64,000 nt of DNA from Flavobacteriaceae bacterium (lineage in GTDB: Bacteria; Bacteroidota; Bacteroidia; Flavobacteriales; Flavobacteriaceae): the NCBI GenBank assembly GCA_023262185.1, contig JALRDO010000003.1, positions 46,849-110,848 of the forward strand, given 5' to 3'. Below are positions 1-9,528 of the stretch, piece after piece. Position 1 is the first letter of the stretch. Every line of letters begins with the position of its first letter. The position numbers and the translations under genes are program-made. The notes beneath the pieces are model-generated. The model made no database searches and was not told where the DNA came from. It saw only the letters and a program-made list of their open reading frames with translations.

Positions 1-1409
1 CCCAGAGCCATCACAATGAGCCATATGTAGGTCGAGTGAAAATACCAGGGAATCTCTTGCTGAGAGAGATCTTTATAGACGTGAATCACCAAAAAGGCAA
101 AAATAAATAGTACACCAAATAGGCCGATCATACGTTGAATCTTTCTTGAGGTGAACACCGACACTTCTTTGGCTAGCTTTTCATTGACTCGGTGTAAAGT
201 GAGCACCGTCAAACACATCAGTAAAAAATTGACCAGCATGGAGGTAACCATGATATCTATACCCAAAAAGAAATCTCCTGCAAAGTGAGAGCCCAGTACA
301 CCAATAGAGGCCATTCCTCCTGCGGTGATAAGGGCGATATGTGGACTGAAATAGCGCGGATGCACCTTAGTAATGGCTTGCGGAAAAATAAAGTCTTTTG
401 CCCATGCAAACATCAAGCGCGAAACCGATAACAACATGGCAGGAAGGTCATTGATTAATGCGATAGCGGCTCCGGCTAAAATCAATAAATCAACTCCTTT
501 AGGGAGCACCAGGCTCAAAAGTCCTGGAGCGGTAACATCTTTTAGTTGGGCTTGCTCGGCAATATAGCTCCAGGGTACGATTTGATACACCGACAAGGTG
601 AAGAGTACGTAAAATGTTCCTACACCGAGTATGGCAATCAATATAGCTAGAGGGATATTTTTTGAGGCGTTAACCGCCTCGCTACCGGTCTGGGCGATGG
701 CATCAAAGCCGATAAAACTAGAAAATAAAACAGCGGCAGCCGAGAGAAACACGGGCCATTGAAAAGGTTTGTCTTCTGTGGGTGTGAATATTACCGCCTC
801 TTTTTCGGATAAGGCATTTAAGAAGTCAATGCTGTCGTAAAAGAGTCCAGAAAAAACAACAATAGAACCGAGAGTGAAAATCATGATAACCATCGGAAGC
901 AGCCAACGGGTGTACGATTTTACGCCCCGTATATTGACCCAAACAAAGCCCCAGATGAGGCTTAATCCTAGCACTACGCGTACCCATGAGCGATCGAGTA
1001 GTTTAGCGAGATCCTGCCATCCGGCATTGTAGGCGATGTCTCTGATAAATGGAATGCTGATGTAGGCAATCACTCCTATAACTATAGAGAGCCCAAACCA
1101 TTGTGAAAAGCTGGCGATAAATCCCCAGTAAGGGCTAAGTCCACGGCTGGCGTAGAGGTAACTTCCTCCGGCTCTAGGCATGGCAGAGCCTAAGATGGCA
1201 TAGGCGAGTCCGGCTAACAAAGCGGGAAGGGCAGCAAATAAAAAGGCGTGTATCACGTAGGGTCCTATTTCAGGTACGCTACGGTGAATCATGACAGGCA
1301 CGACATTGATTGAAGCCCCAACCATAGAAGAAACTCCTGTGGCGATTACCGCAAAAAGGCCCATTTGTCTTTTTAGGCTAGGAGTGGCCCCATCAGATGA
1401 CTTTAGCAT
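1..1409 (-). CDS. APC-family amino acid permease (3' end cut off by the window)
   Basis: This is a polytopic inner-membrane transporter of the APC superfamily, predicted to carry amino acids or related cations. The reverse strand is open from the ATG at 1407-1409 to the window edge, giving about 469 residues. They form a succession of hydrophobic segments. The first carries the family signature region (GLFAVIATGVSSMVGASIN, near residues 17-35), followed by a GxGSA/MPRAGGSYLYASR stretch typical of helix 3 in amino acid permeases and a SSFIGFDAIAQTGSEA segment typical of helix 6. The stop codon lies outside the window, so the true length is unknown. It is divergently transcribed from the hydroxylase gene next door. 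The substrate cannot be predicted from sequence. Confidence 0.88.
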   Translation of the reverse strand, partial: MLKSSDGATPSLKRQMGLFAVIATGVSSMVGASINVVPVMIHRSVPEIGPYVIHAFLFAALPALLAGLAYAILGSAMPRAGGSYLYASRGLSPYWGFIASFSQWFGLSIVIGVIAYISIPFIRDIAYNAGWQDLAKLLDRSWVRVVLGLSLIWGFVWVNIRGVKSYTRWLLPMVIMIFTLGSIVVFSGLFYDSIDFLNALSEKEAVIFTPTEDKPFQWPVFLSAAAVLFSSFIGFDAIAQTGSEAVNASKNIPLAILIAILGVGTFYVLFTLSVYQIVPWSYIAEQAQLKDVTAPGLLSLVLPKGVDLLILAGAAIALINDLPAMLLSVSRLMFAWAKDFIFPQAITKVHPRYFSPHIALITAGGMASIGVLGSHFAGDFFLGIDIMVTSMLVNFLLMCLTVLTLHRVNEKLAKEVSVFTSRKIQRMIGLFGVLFIFAFLVIHVYKDLSQQEIPWYFHSTYIWLIVMAL

Positions 1410-1479
1410 AAGACGACAGAATTCGTTAGCTTTTGAGTGCTTAAGATAGATAAGCCTAACTAAACATAAATTGGTTTTT

Positions 1480-2466
1480 ATGGAATTTCTTGAAACCCTT
1501 TATCAAGAGATCGTTGGATTTCTTGGCATTCGATCGCTCTGGGAGATTTTAAGTGCAGGCAATTATGAGGCCCTCAAAACCTATGAGGGGGTGCTTTCGC
1601 TTATTTATCCGATTATTCCGTTACTCATTCTGTTAGAGTTTGTGCTCGGACTCGTCTACAAGAAGCCACAGACAAAGGTCTACAAGGTCAATTTTCTGAT
1701 TTATGTTTTCAATCGTATTGTTGGTCGCTTCTTGGCCATTGGGATGGTCGGTTTTATCATCGGATGGTTGCAACCCGTTGCCCCTTTTCGGACCTCAGGC
1801 ACCTGGTATTGGTTTATCTACGGTTATATTGTTTGGGAATTTGGCCATTTCATCTATCACTACTTAGGCCATAAGGTGCGCATTTTTTGGTGCTTGCATG
1901 CCACCCACCATTCGCCTGAAGACATGAATTTGTCGGTAACTCACGCACACTTCTTTTTAGAGGCTCCTTATGCGGATACCATCCGCACCACTATCTGTAT
2001 ACTCTTGGGGGTTCGTCCTGAGCTCCTTTTTATGATCATGTTTATTGACGGAACCTATGGAGCCTTTATACACGTCGGCGAAAATCTGATCAAAGACGCT
2101 CGGTTTGGATGGCTTAATCATTTCATTTTGACCCCCTCTCACCACCGGGTGCATCATGCACGTAATCCGCTGTATATGGATACTAACTTTTGCAATCTCT
2201 TAAACATCTGGGACCGTGTGTTTAAGACCTATCAAGAAGAAGACATGGATCAAAAGCCCGAGTACGGAATCACTCGACCGATCAATAGCGGAAGTTTTGT
2301 GGATGTCTATTTTGGCGAAATCATTGCCTTAGCGAAAGACGTTTGGAACGCTCCGGGTATCGCTAATAAATTAGCCTACATCTTGATGCCACCGGGTTGG
2401 AGCCATGAAGGCCATCACAAAACGGCCAAAGTGGTTCGTCAGGAATACTTAGAATCACTGCGTTGA
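1480..2466 (+). CDS. Sterol desaturase / fatty acid hydroxylase family membrane protein
   Basis: This is an integral-membrane di-iron oxygenase of the fatty acid hydroxylase superfamily, which hydroxylates or desaturates lipids. Three histidine clusters expected to bind iron are visible: HFIYHYLGH, HATHH and HRVHH, in family order and spacing, between hydrophobic segments. The product is 328 residues, normal for bacterial members. An in-frame TTG lies 9 bases upstream, but I chose the ATG at 1480 because the following residues (MEFLETLYQE) look like a natural N-terminus. The gene stands alone: it diverges from the permease and is followed by a peptidase that seems to have its own promoter. 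The substrate (sterol, hopanoid, fatty acid or carotenoid) is not determined. Confidence 0.9.
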   Translation: MEFLETLYQEIVGFLGIRSLWEILSAGNYEALKTYEGVLSLIYPIIPLLILLEFVLGLVYKKPQTKVYKVNFLIYVFNRIVGRFLAIGMVGFIIGWLQPVAPFRTSGTWYWFIYGYIVWEFGHFIYHYLGHKVRIFWCLHATHHSPEDMNLSVTHAHFFLEAPYADTIRTTICILLGVRPELLFMIMFIDGTYGAFIHVGENLIKDARFGWLNHFILTPSHHRVHHARNPLYMDTNFCNLLNIWDRVFKTYQEEDMDQKPEYGITRPINSGSFVDVYFGEIIALAKDVWNAPGIANKLAYILMPPGWSHEGHHKTAKVVRQEYLESLR

Positions 2467-2489
2467 TCGACGCTGAATTTGTATCTTTC
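2463..2489 (+). promoter_or_regulatory. Candidate Bacteroidota-type promoter for the M20 peptidase gene
   Basis: TTG at 2463-2465 is followed after 16 bases by TATCTTTC at 2482-2489, close to the Bacteroidota TTG/TAnnTTTG promoter pattern. The ATG of the M20 gene follows 14 bases later, which would give a short leader. The -33 element overlaps the stop codon of the preceding gene. This is pattern matching only. Confidence 0.35.
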
Positions 2490-2503
2490 ATTAAATCGTT
2501 TTT

Positions 2504-3931
2504 ATGAAAAAATCTATCCTTCTTTCTCTTTTGGCATTAACATTTAGTGCCTCAAGTTTTTCTCAAAAACTCAACCGCGAAAAGAAAGCCATCATGGCTT
2601 CGGTAGAGGCCCACGAACAGGCATTGATCGCGATTAGCGATTCGATATGGGCCCTTGCAGAGACCGCCTTTGAGGAGCATGAATCGGCACGTATTTTGGC
2701 TGACTATGCCGAGGCCCAAGGGTTACAGGTAGAACGTGGTGTGGCCGGAATTCCAACTGCATTTGTGGCAACTTACGGCAGCGGCTCACCGGTGATTTCA
2801 GTGTTGGGAGAGTTTGATGCCTTGCCAGGGATTTCGCAGAAGGCTTCTCCGATCAAAGAACCTTTGAATGAAGGTGCTGCGGGTCACGGATGCGGACACA
2901 ACCTCTTCGGAGCCGCCTCATTAGGTGCAGCCATAGCGATCAAAGAACAGATCGAAGCCGGACGCCTTAGAGGAACGGTGAAGTTTATCGGAACACCTTC
3001 TGAAGAGAAGTTTTTTGGTAAAATTTGGATGGTTAAAGAAGGAATATGGGACGGTGTAGACGTGAATGTCAGCTGGCACCCCGGACCAAATACCGAGGCA
3101 GATGTGCAAAGTACATTGGCTTTGGTTGACTTTAAGGTCGAGTTTTTTGGCCAAGCGGCGCACGCTTCTTCAGACCCATGGAACGGACGATCTGCCTCTG
3201 ATGCCCTAGAGCTTTACACCACTGGAATCAATTATTACAGAGAGCATATCAAACCTAGTGTTCGTATACACTACCACATTCAAGACGGAGGTCAGGTTGT
3301 CAATGTGGTTCCGGACTATTCAAAGCTATGGGTCAGGGTACGCGATTCAAAGCGAGAAGGAATGAAGCCCGTCTACGACCGTGTTCGAGAGATGGCAGAA
3401 GGAGCGGCTATCATGGCTAACGTGGATTATAAAATATCGCTGATTTCAGGAATTTATGAGGTGCTCGTGAACCGAAAAGGTGGAGAGCTCATGCAAAACA
3501 ATCTTGAACTTTTGGGCCCTATCACTTATACTGATGAAGAAGAAGCTTTTGGTAAGGCGATTCAAGAGGCCACAGGAAAACCTCAAGTCGGAATGGACAG
3601 TGCCATACATCCGTTACTACCTACTCGCGAGAATCCAGGTGGAGGCTCTACAGATGTAGGGGATGTAAGCTGGAACGTACCTAACATCAATTTGAGCGTG
3701 ACGGTTGCACCTAAAGACACGCCTTGGCACTCATGGGCCGTCGTTGCTTGTGGTGGTATGAGCATAGGGCATAAAGGCATGGTACACGCCGCAAAGGCCA
3801 TGGGGATGACCATGGTTGATCTCTTTCAAAGCCCGAAAGCGGTCAACGAAATCAAACAAGAGTTTAAAGAACGAAAAGGAGACGTGGTATACGAGCCGAT
3901 GATCGACGGACCACCACCCATTCAAAACTAA
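2504..3931 (+). CDS. Secreted M20-family amidohydrolase (AbgB-like)
   Basis: This is a zinc-dependent amidohydrolase/peptidase of family M20, closest in style to the p-aminobenzoyl-glutamate hydrolase subunit B group. A signal peptide ends near residue 20 (ASSFSQ), so the enzyme should be periplasmic. Metal-site motifs are present in order: EFDALPG near residue 106, GHGCGHN near 127, GTPSEEKFFGK near 165 and SWHPGPN near 188, with a lid/dimerisation domain in between and a C-terminal PWHSW histidine. The length of 475 residues is normal. It is followed 9 bases later by a membrane dipeptidase, so the two probably act together on periplasmic peptides or amides. The exact substrate is an inference that cannot be settled here. 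Confidence 0.87.
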   Translation: MKKSILLSLLALTFSASSFSQKLNREKKAIMASVEAHEQALIAISDSIWALAETAFEEHESARILADYAEAQGLQVERGVAGIPTAFVATYGSGSPVISVLGEFDALPGISQKASPIKEPLNEGAAGHGCGHNLFGAASLGAAIAIKEQIEAGRLRGTVKFIGTPSEEKFFGKIWMVKEGIWDGVDVNVSWHPGPNTEADVQSTLALVDFKVEFFGQAAHASSDPWNGRSASDALELYTTGINYYREHIKPSVRIHYHIQDGGQVVNVVPDYSKLWVRVRDSKREGMKPVYDRVREMAEGAAIMANVDYKISLISGIYEVLVNRKGGELMQNNLELLGPITYTDEEEAFGKAIQEATGKPQVGMDSAIHPLLPTRENPGGGSTDVGDVSWNVPNINLSVTVAPKDTPWHSWAVVACGGMSIGHKGMVHAAKAMGMTMVDLFQSPKAVNEIKQEFKERKGDVVYEPMIDGPPPIQN

Positions 3932-3940
3932 AGGATACGA

Positions 3941-5233
3941 ATGAAAAGAATGATCTATGCTACGGCAGCACTGTATGTGTTGGCCTCATGCGCCTCAAAT
4001 GCCAATAAGGCTGAGGCAGAATCTTTAGAAGATAAGGCGGCACGCATTCACGATGCGGTGATTACGATTGATACCCACGACGACATTAATGTGGCCAACT
4101 TTACCGATAGCCTGAACTACACTCAAAGATTAAACACTCAGGTGAATCTGCCGAAGATGACCGAAGGAAGTCTCGACGTTTCATGGCTTATTGTCTACAC
4201 TGGCCAAGGGCCACTGACCCCAGAGGGCTATGAGGCCGCCGAAGAAAATGCATTGTCTAAGTTTGAGGCGATTCATCGTCTAACTACCGATTTTGCTCCA
4301 GACCAAATCGAGTTGGCGACCTCATCAGCTGAGGTGAGAGCGGCGGTGGCATCCGGAAAAAAGGTAGCCATGATAGGTGTCGAAAACGCTTATCCGATGG
4401 GAGAAGACCTTTCAAATTTTGAGAAATATCACGCCCTTGGAGCGCGTTACGTTTCACTGGCACACAACGGGCACAGTCAGTTCTCTGACTCGAATACGGG
4501 TGAACAGGATGGCTTTTTACACAACGGTTTAAGTGAACTCGGTAAGCAGGCTGTGGTTGAAATGAACCGTTTGGGGATTATGGTTGATGTTTCGCATCCG
4601 TCTAAAGAGGCGATGAGGCAAATGATTGAAATCACAAAGGCTCCAATCATTGCTTCGCATTCTTCAGCTCGTGCCCTATGCGATCATTCAAGAAATCTCG
4701 ATGATGAGCAATTGCTATGGATGAAAGAAAATGGGGGCGTGGTGCAAACGGTGGCTTTTTCGTCTTACGTCAACACCGAAAAGCACAATGCTCGAAATCA
4801 GTACATGAGTGCCTTGCGCAAGAAGCTAGCCGAAGAAAAAGGATTGGCTTGGTACGAGCGTCAAGAAATGCGTTCATTGAGTGCAGAAGAGCGCGTGGCT
4901 TTCATGGAATATGCCTATGAGATCTACGATGCGGCAGAGGCTTTGGCTTTAGATGATCCAGAGGCCCCTGAAGGGGTTACGGTTGCTGATTTTGTAGACC
5001 ATATTGATTATATGGTCGATCTTATCGGAATCGATCACGTAGGTATCTCATCTGATTTTGATGGAGGTGGAGGAATCACAGGCTGGAACGATGCATCAGA
5101 AACCCTGAACGTAACTACTGAGCTTGTTAAGCGCGGGTATTCTGAAGAAGAAATCGCAAAGCTATGGGGCGAAAATCTGCTCAGAGTTCTAGACGAGGTT
5201 GAGGCAGTCAGTTCCGGTTGGTCTGAGGAGTAA
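3941..5233 (+). CDS. Lipoprotein membrane dipeptidase (family M19)
   Basis: This is a renal-dipeptidase-type zinc hydrolase that splits dipeptides, including D-configured ones in some family members. The N-terminus is a lipoprotein signal with the lipobox LASC, so it should be membrane anchored. Family motifs visible: IDTHDDIN near residue 45, where the first metal pair sits, GVENAYP near 147 with the bridging glutamate, VSHPS and ASHSSAR, which supply later histidines, and GISSDFDGGGG near 368. The length of 430 residues fits. It lies between an M20 amidohydrolase (9-base gap) and a GNAT acetyltransferase (3-base gap), so the three are likely one transcript for peptide turnover. Confidence 0.92.
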   Translation: MKRMIYATAALYVLASCASNANKAEAESLEDKAARIHDAVITIDTHDDINVANFTDSLNYTQRLNTQVNLPKMTEGSLDVSWLIVYTGQGPLTPEGYEAAEENALSKFEAIHRLTTDFAPDQIELATSSAEVRAAVASGKKVAMIGVENAYPMGEDLSNFEKYHALGARYVSLAHNGHSQFSDSNTGEQDGFLHNGLSELGKQAVVEMNRLGIMVDVSHPSKEAMRQMIEITKAPIIASHSSARALCDHSRNLDDEQLLWMKENGGVVQTVAFSSYVNTEKHNARNQYMSALRKKLAEEKGLAWYERQEMRSLSAEERVAFMEYAYEIYDAAEALALDDPEAPEGVTVADFVDHIDYMVDLIGIDHVGISSDFDGGGGITGWNDASETLNVTTELVKRGYSEEEIAKLWGENLLRVLDEVEAVSSGWSEE

Positions 5234-5236
5234 TCT

Positions 5237-5797
5237 ATGGCAGTTACGGTTAAGTTTGTTGAGACTCTTGATGAAGTCAAGGGAATCAAGGTGCTGCACG
5301 ATCAAAATCTAAAAGAGAATCTCACACCTGAACAACAGGCAGCCCAGGGTTTTGTCACCTTTAAATACACACTAGAGTTTCTGACCGCGATCCAAAAGGT
5401 ATACCCTTCAGTCATAGCGGTAGATGAGGGTTGTGTAGTGGGATACGCACTGGTGGTAATCCCAGAGATTAAGCACTTGCATCCACTCATTAACGACTTT
5501 GTCGATCAGCTAGCTGACTTTTCATATGCCGGTCGTCCGCTTAATGAACTCTCTTTTTGCTTGGTAGGTCAACTCTGCGTGGCCCAGTCGCATACCGGGC
5601 AAGGTTTGGTGCAGCGTATGTATAATGCCTATCGCGATGAGCACTCCGCTCGATACGATTATCTGATCACCGACGTAGATGAGAAGAATCCGAGATCACT
5701 TCGGGCCCATGAGAAATCAGGTTTTCAGGTCATTGGTACCGTAAAGCATCAAGAGTCGTCTTGGACCCTAGTACTGTGGGACTGGAAGAATTCCTGA
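5237..5797 (+). CDS. GNAT-family N-acetyltransferase
   Basis: This is a 186-residue acetyl-CoA-dependent N-acetyltransferase. The central stretch FCLVGQLCVAQSHTGQGLVQRMY (residues about 108-130) has the GNAT layout of a beta-strand with V-x-x-x-x-x-G-x-G for the acetyl-CoA pyrophosphate. The segment NPRSLRAHEKSGF near residue 155 is the usual motif after it. No signal peptide, so it is cytosolic. It starts 3 bases after the dipeptidase stop and shares its transcript. Its stop codon abuts that of the convergent TonB receptor gene with no spacer. The substrate is unknown; an amino acid or peptide released by its neighbours is plausible but unproven. Confidence 0.82.
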   Translation: MAVTVKFVETLDEVKGIKVLHDQNLKENLTPEQQAAQGFVTFKYTLEFLTAIQKVYPSVIAVDEGCVVGYALVVIPEIKHLHPLINDFVDQLADFSYAGRPLNELSFCLVGQLCVAQSHTGQGLVQRMYNAYRDEHSARYDYLITDVDEKNPRSLRAHEKSGFQVIGTVKHQESSWTLVLWDWKNS

Positions 5798-8209
5798 CTA
5801 CTTAAACCTGAAATTGTACGAAAGCGACACTAAGGTTCCTCTTAGTGCCGTGAGCTCGTAGGCGCCTAATGGGCTGCTTAAAAAGACGCTGCCGTCGACC
5901 CCACCGTTGCGCTGAGCGTAATAGATGTTAAATGGATTTTTGCGTCCGTATATGTTATAAATGGTGAAGACCCAGTCCCCTTTGAATCGGCGTTTGGGGT
6001 CTTTGCTGTAGGCAATGGTCCAAGAGAAATCTAATCGGTGGTAGGTGGGGAGTCGCGCATTATTCCGATTTAGGTAGATCGGGATGGTTACATTCTGCTG
6101 TTTATACACCCCATTCGCAATGGTGTAAGGCCTACCCGTTTGGCCGACAAAATTGAAGCTGATTTTATTGTACAGATCCCCTTCAAAATTCAGCGTGGCA
6201 TTTAGGGTGTGCGGACGGTCAAAGTCTGAAGCGTACCACGCATTGTTGTTGATCCGGTCTTCAGGATTCACCTCGTTGGTCTGCAGTAGGCTTCGCGCCC
6301 AGGTATAGTTTACAAAACCGTTGAAGCGTCCGCTGTTTTTATGAAGTCCGAATTCGAATCCATAAGAACGACCGTCGGCCTGAACCACTTCGGTTTCTAT
6401 TGATCTAGACAAAAAGAAGTCTGCGCCTGGCTTGTAAGTGAGATTGTTAGTGGTGTTGCGGTAATAGGTCTCGGCAGACAATTCGAGCCCTTGGCGGTCG
6501 AAGTCTTTATAAAATCCAAATCCGTAGGTATCGTTTTGTTGCGGTTTTACATAGCGGTCGGATATCTTCCAACGCGAGGTCGGCAGTGGCGTATTTGTAT
6601 TATAAATGTTTTGAATGTACTGATACATGCGGGCATAGCTTGCCTTAAATGAAGCACGCTCACCTACCATCCAATTTAGCCCCAGTCGCGGTTCTGGATA
6701 GGTGTAACTCACCACTCTTTCTCCCGATTGATATTGAATGCTACCCTCGTAGTTCTGGTCAGCGTCATAGCGCGCCTCCTCGTAGGGCCCTACAAGATTG
6801 AATTGCGAGAGTCTAAAGCCTGTCGATAGGGTCAATTTAGGAGAGATTGATACATCTGCGCTTCCGTAAACCGACCACTCGTCTCCGAGTTCTTGGCCAA
6901 GATTTACCGGATTGATCGAATTGCCTGCACCAGGATCTAGTTTACCAGGTTCAATATGATACCTGTTGAATTGTGCTCCGAGGTAGTAGTCGACTTCACC
7001 CGTTTGGTTGTTGAGGTACTCAATTTGGCCGCTGAGGTATTGAATGCTTGATTCGTAACGAATCACATTGTCACTGTCTACCTCAGGAAACAGATTCTTG
7101 GGTTGGTAATCGCTTGAAACGAGTTTGGTCGTCAAATTAGTGTTGTTCTCAAAGGTGTGCAGCCATTTTAGCGTGTGATTCATGGTGCTGAAATCGTACT
7201 GATTGGCCGATGAGACGATGTTCTCAATGGATGATATTAAATCGAGCTTATAGAAATCCTTAGAATAGAAATTGGTATAGGTAATCTGGTCTTCGGCACT
7301 GGGTAGATAGAGAAGTTTGATCGTATGATCAGAGAAATTAGCTCTAGTGTTTTTTAAGCGTGGTACGAGTAGGGGAAATAGCAAATCACTGAACCCTACA
7401 CGTCCTCCTGCGAGAAGCATCAGTTTGTCTTTGATGATAGGAGTGGTAAGTGACAGACGGCTTGAGATGAGTCCTATTCCGCCCTCGAATTGAAACGAAT
7501 CGGTATACGGATTATTAATTTTTACATCCACCACCGAGGCGATACGCCCACCGTATTTCGCGGGGATATTGGCGCGGTAAATGTCTACCCCAGAGATTAC
7601 CTCAGGAGTAAAAACAGAGAACAAGCCAAAGAGGTGAGTCGGATTAAATACTGGAGCAGACTCGAGCAGCATGAGGTTCTGGTCTAGTGATCCCCCTCGA
7701 ATAGAAACTCCGTTACTGATGTCTCCGGCGTTGTTCACCCCGGCCATCATGGTAATACTGCGTAAGACATCAAACTCTCCTAAAGCTGCCGGCATTTTGG
7801 CGAGTTCGCGACTACTCAATTCAAAGACTCCCATCTGTGGGCTTTCAACGTTCTGATTACGTTTTTTAGCGGTCAACACTACCTCAGACAGCTGTTCTTG
7901 GGTGACCTCCATCCCTATTTTGAGCGACTCATTTCCTTTAAGTTCTACGCGCAGGGTTTGTGTGGCGTATCCCAAATAATCGAACTTCAGCTCGTAGGTC
8001 CCGGTATCGAATCGTTTGACAAATATGCCGCTAGGATTGGTGATGCCTCCGCATTCGCACTCGGTGATGTATACGGTGACACCGCTAAGAGGCTCTTTGG
8101 TTTCTGCGTCGAACACGCTCACAGAAAGGGCGAAATCTTGGCCGAACACAGGCGTTCCTACCCCAAAGCATAGCACGCACATCAAGAAAAGGTGTTGGAT
8201 TCTATTCAT
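5798..8209 (-). CDS. TonB-dependent outer-membrane receptor with CarboxypepD-reg domain
   Basis: This is an 803-residue outer-membrane beta-barrel importer energised by TonB. A signal peptide ends near residue 24 (VFGQD). It is followed by a carboxypeptidase-regulatory-like domain (about 27-110, with SVFDAETKEPLSGVTV), then the plug domain (about 120-235, with ISNGVSIRGGSLDQNLMLL and a KYGGRIASVVDV end), then the barrel to the C-terminal aromatic-type end (NFRFK). It starts 5 bases after the stop of a DUF4249 lipoprotein gene, a standard Bacteroidota pairing. I infer that the lipoprotein is an accessory, but the imported substrate is not known. The short ORFs on the opposite strand inside the gene look like shadows. 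Confidence 0.92.
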   Translation of the reverse strand: MNRIQHLFLMCVLCFGVGTPVFGQDFALSVSVFDAETKEPLSGVTVYITECECGGITNPSGIFVKRFDTGTYELKFDYLGYATQTLRVELKGNESLKIGMEVTQEQLSEVVLTAKKRNQNVESPQMGVFELSSRELAKMPAALGEFDVLRSITMMAGVNNAGDISNGVSIRGGSLDQNLMLLESAPVFNPTHLFGLFSVFTPEVISGVDIYRANIPAKYGGRIASVVDVKINNPYTDSFQFEGGIGLISSRLSLTTPIIKDKLMLLAGGRVGFSDLLFPLLVPRLKNTRANFSDHTIKLLYLPSAEDQITYTNFYSKDFYKLDLISSIENIVSSANQYDFSTMNHTLKWLHTFENNTNLTTKLVSSDYQPKNLFPEVDSDNVIRYESSIQYLSGQIEYLNNQTGEVDYYLGAQFNRYHIEPGKLDPGAGNSINPVNLGQELGDEWSVYGSADVSISPKLTLSTGFRLSQFNLVGPYEEARYDADQNYEGSIQYQSGERVVSYTYPEPRLGLNWMVGERASFKASYARMYQYIQNIYNTNTPLPTSRWKISDRYVKPQQNDTYGFGFYKDFDRQGLELSAETYYRNTTNNLTYKPGADFFLSRSIETEVVQADGRSYGFEFGLHKNSGRFNGFVNYTWARSLLQTNEVNPEDRINNNAWYASDFDRPHTLNATLNFEGDLYNKISFNFVGQTGRPYTIANGVYKQQNVTIPIYLNRNNARLPTYHRLDFSWTIAYSKDPKRRFKGDWVFTIYNIYGRKNPFNIYYAQRNGGVDGSVFLSSPLGAYELTALRGTLVSLSYNFRFK

Positions 8210-8214
8210 GAGGC

Positions 8215-9417
8215 TTAAGGGGTGTTGGTTAGATTAGTAGACCCTTCGAGAATGGCTGTCCCTTTAAAATAGCGCAGACGTATTGCATCTAGGTCTGAGG
8301 TGCGGTAGATGCTCTCAATGCATGGCGCTATATACGTTAAGGGTTGTGGAACGGGATCTCCAAGAATTTCTGGTTGAGGGGATTTGAAATCTCCACTCAA
8401 GGGTTCATCTCTGAGGCTTCTTCTAATAAAAATGGTCTCTGTTACAGCGGCTGCTGCGGTAAATCGTCCTAAAGCGATCTGTTCTGGATTACTTAAGTCG
8501 GTGAAATTACCGATAAGTGCGGCTGGGAGTGGCGCATTGAATCCACTGTTGTTATCTACCAGATCTTTAATGGTGCGGTAGTGCTTGTAGGCGTCTTGTG
8601 AAATGTTGAGTTGCAATACTTCGACTAATATGTCTTGCTTTGAGGTAAATGGAACTTTTGCCACGAGCAAATTCTCTACCGACTTCCCATTAGTAAATTC
8701 GTCACTGAAGATATTGATATCTTGATTGTAGCTGATCTTCCAGCAAGGAACATCACATAAATAAGTGTAGTATTCTTTGGTTAAGGCTGGATTGTTGATT
8801 TGAGAGAGACATTCGCCATTTCGGTATACCCCATATTCGCATAACATACAATAGACCTCTTGTTCATAGGCTCTATATTGGTAAAAGAAAAAGTTGCGCT
8901 GACTTTCAGGATCATCAAAGTTTATGCGTATTTCATGTCCAGAAGTGTAACTTTCTGTACCCTCATCATAGAGCATCTCTGGATTGAAGTTTTCTTTAAT
9001 ATTTGTAATGGAAACCTCTTCTGGCGCAGTCTCAGTAGTAGATCGAAAGGTTTGACCATTGGGTAGCTGTACCTCTATATACCATTTCGAGCCTGACTGA
9101 ACTCTAAAAGAAGGATCTACGATGTAGCTTCCTTCACTCTCGAAAAGCTGCTCGCGTTCTTGAGTATCTTCATTAATTAAGGTGACCGTGCAACCGCTAA
9201 TATCTTTTGAACGGTAAAGCCCAAATTCATAGCTCGTCTGCTGCACTTTAGCATAGCTTGTGCCTGCCGCCGTTGAGGCTAGAGCGTCGATGATGATTAA
9301 GTCGTCTTCAAAATCAAATTCTGGAGGTACTGCCTCAACACAGGAGTTTAATAATACAAATAGCCCTGTGAGGGCTAATACGGCTTGGCTTAACGCCCAC
9401 CTCCTTTTAAGAAACAT
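8215..9417 (-). CDS. DUF4249 lipoprotein paired with a TonB receptor
   Basis: This is a 400-residue surface or periplasmic lipoprotein of the DUF4249 family, which is found next to TonB-dependent receptors of the DUF4249-associated type. The N-terminus (MFLKRRWALSQ, then a hydrophobic stretch ending in LLNSC near residue 26) is a lipoprotein signal. Several cysteines (CMLCEYG, ECLSQ, YLCDVPCW) lie in the middle and could be disulphide bonded or bind metal. It is transcribed first, with the receptor gene 5 bases downstream, so the two are co-transcribed. The role in transport is inferred from family context only; no enzymatic motif is visible. Confidence 0.8.
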   Translation of the reverse strand: MFLKRRWALSQAVLALTGLFVLLNSCVEAVPPEFDFEDDLIIIDALASTAAGTSYAKVQQTSYEFGLYRSKDISGCTVTLINEDTQEREQLFESEGSYIVDPSFRVQSGSKWYIEVQLPNGQTFRSTTETAPEEVSITNIKENFNPEMLYDEGTESYTSGHEIRINFDDPESQRNFFFYQYRAYEQEVYCMLCEYGVYRNGECLSQINNPALTKEYYTYLCDVPCWKISYNQDINIFSDEFTNGKSVENLLVAKVPFTSKQDILVEVLQLNISQDAYKHYRTIKDLVDNNSGFNAPLPAALIGNFTDLSNPEQIALGRFTAAAAVTETIFIRRSLRDEPLSGDFKSPQPEILGDPVPQPLTYIAPCIESIYRTSDLDAIRLRYFKGTAILEGSTNLTNTP

Positions 9418-9528
9418 GTGGCAATATCTATATTTTCAACACGCATCAGTGTTAAAAAGCTCAGGAATTCAATTTTTATTGATGAATTAGCTTTTGGCAC
9501 CTATAGTTTTTTTATCCAAGTTTGTGCT

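Noticed and set aside
1471..1479. TTG start for the sterol desaturase gene
   Set aside because: An ATG nine bases downstream gives a natural N-terminus, and nothing supports use of the TTG.
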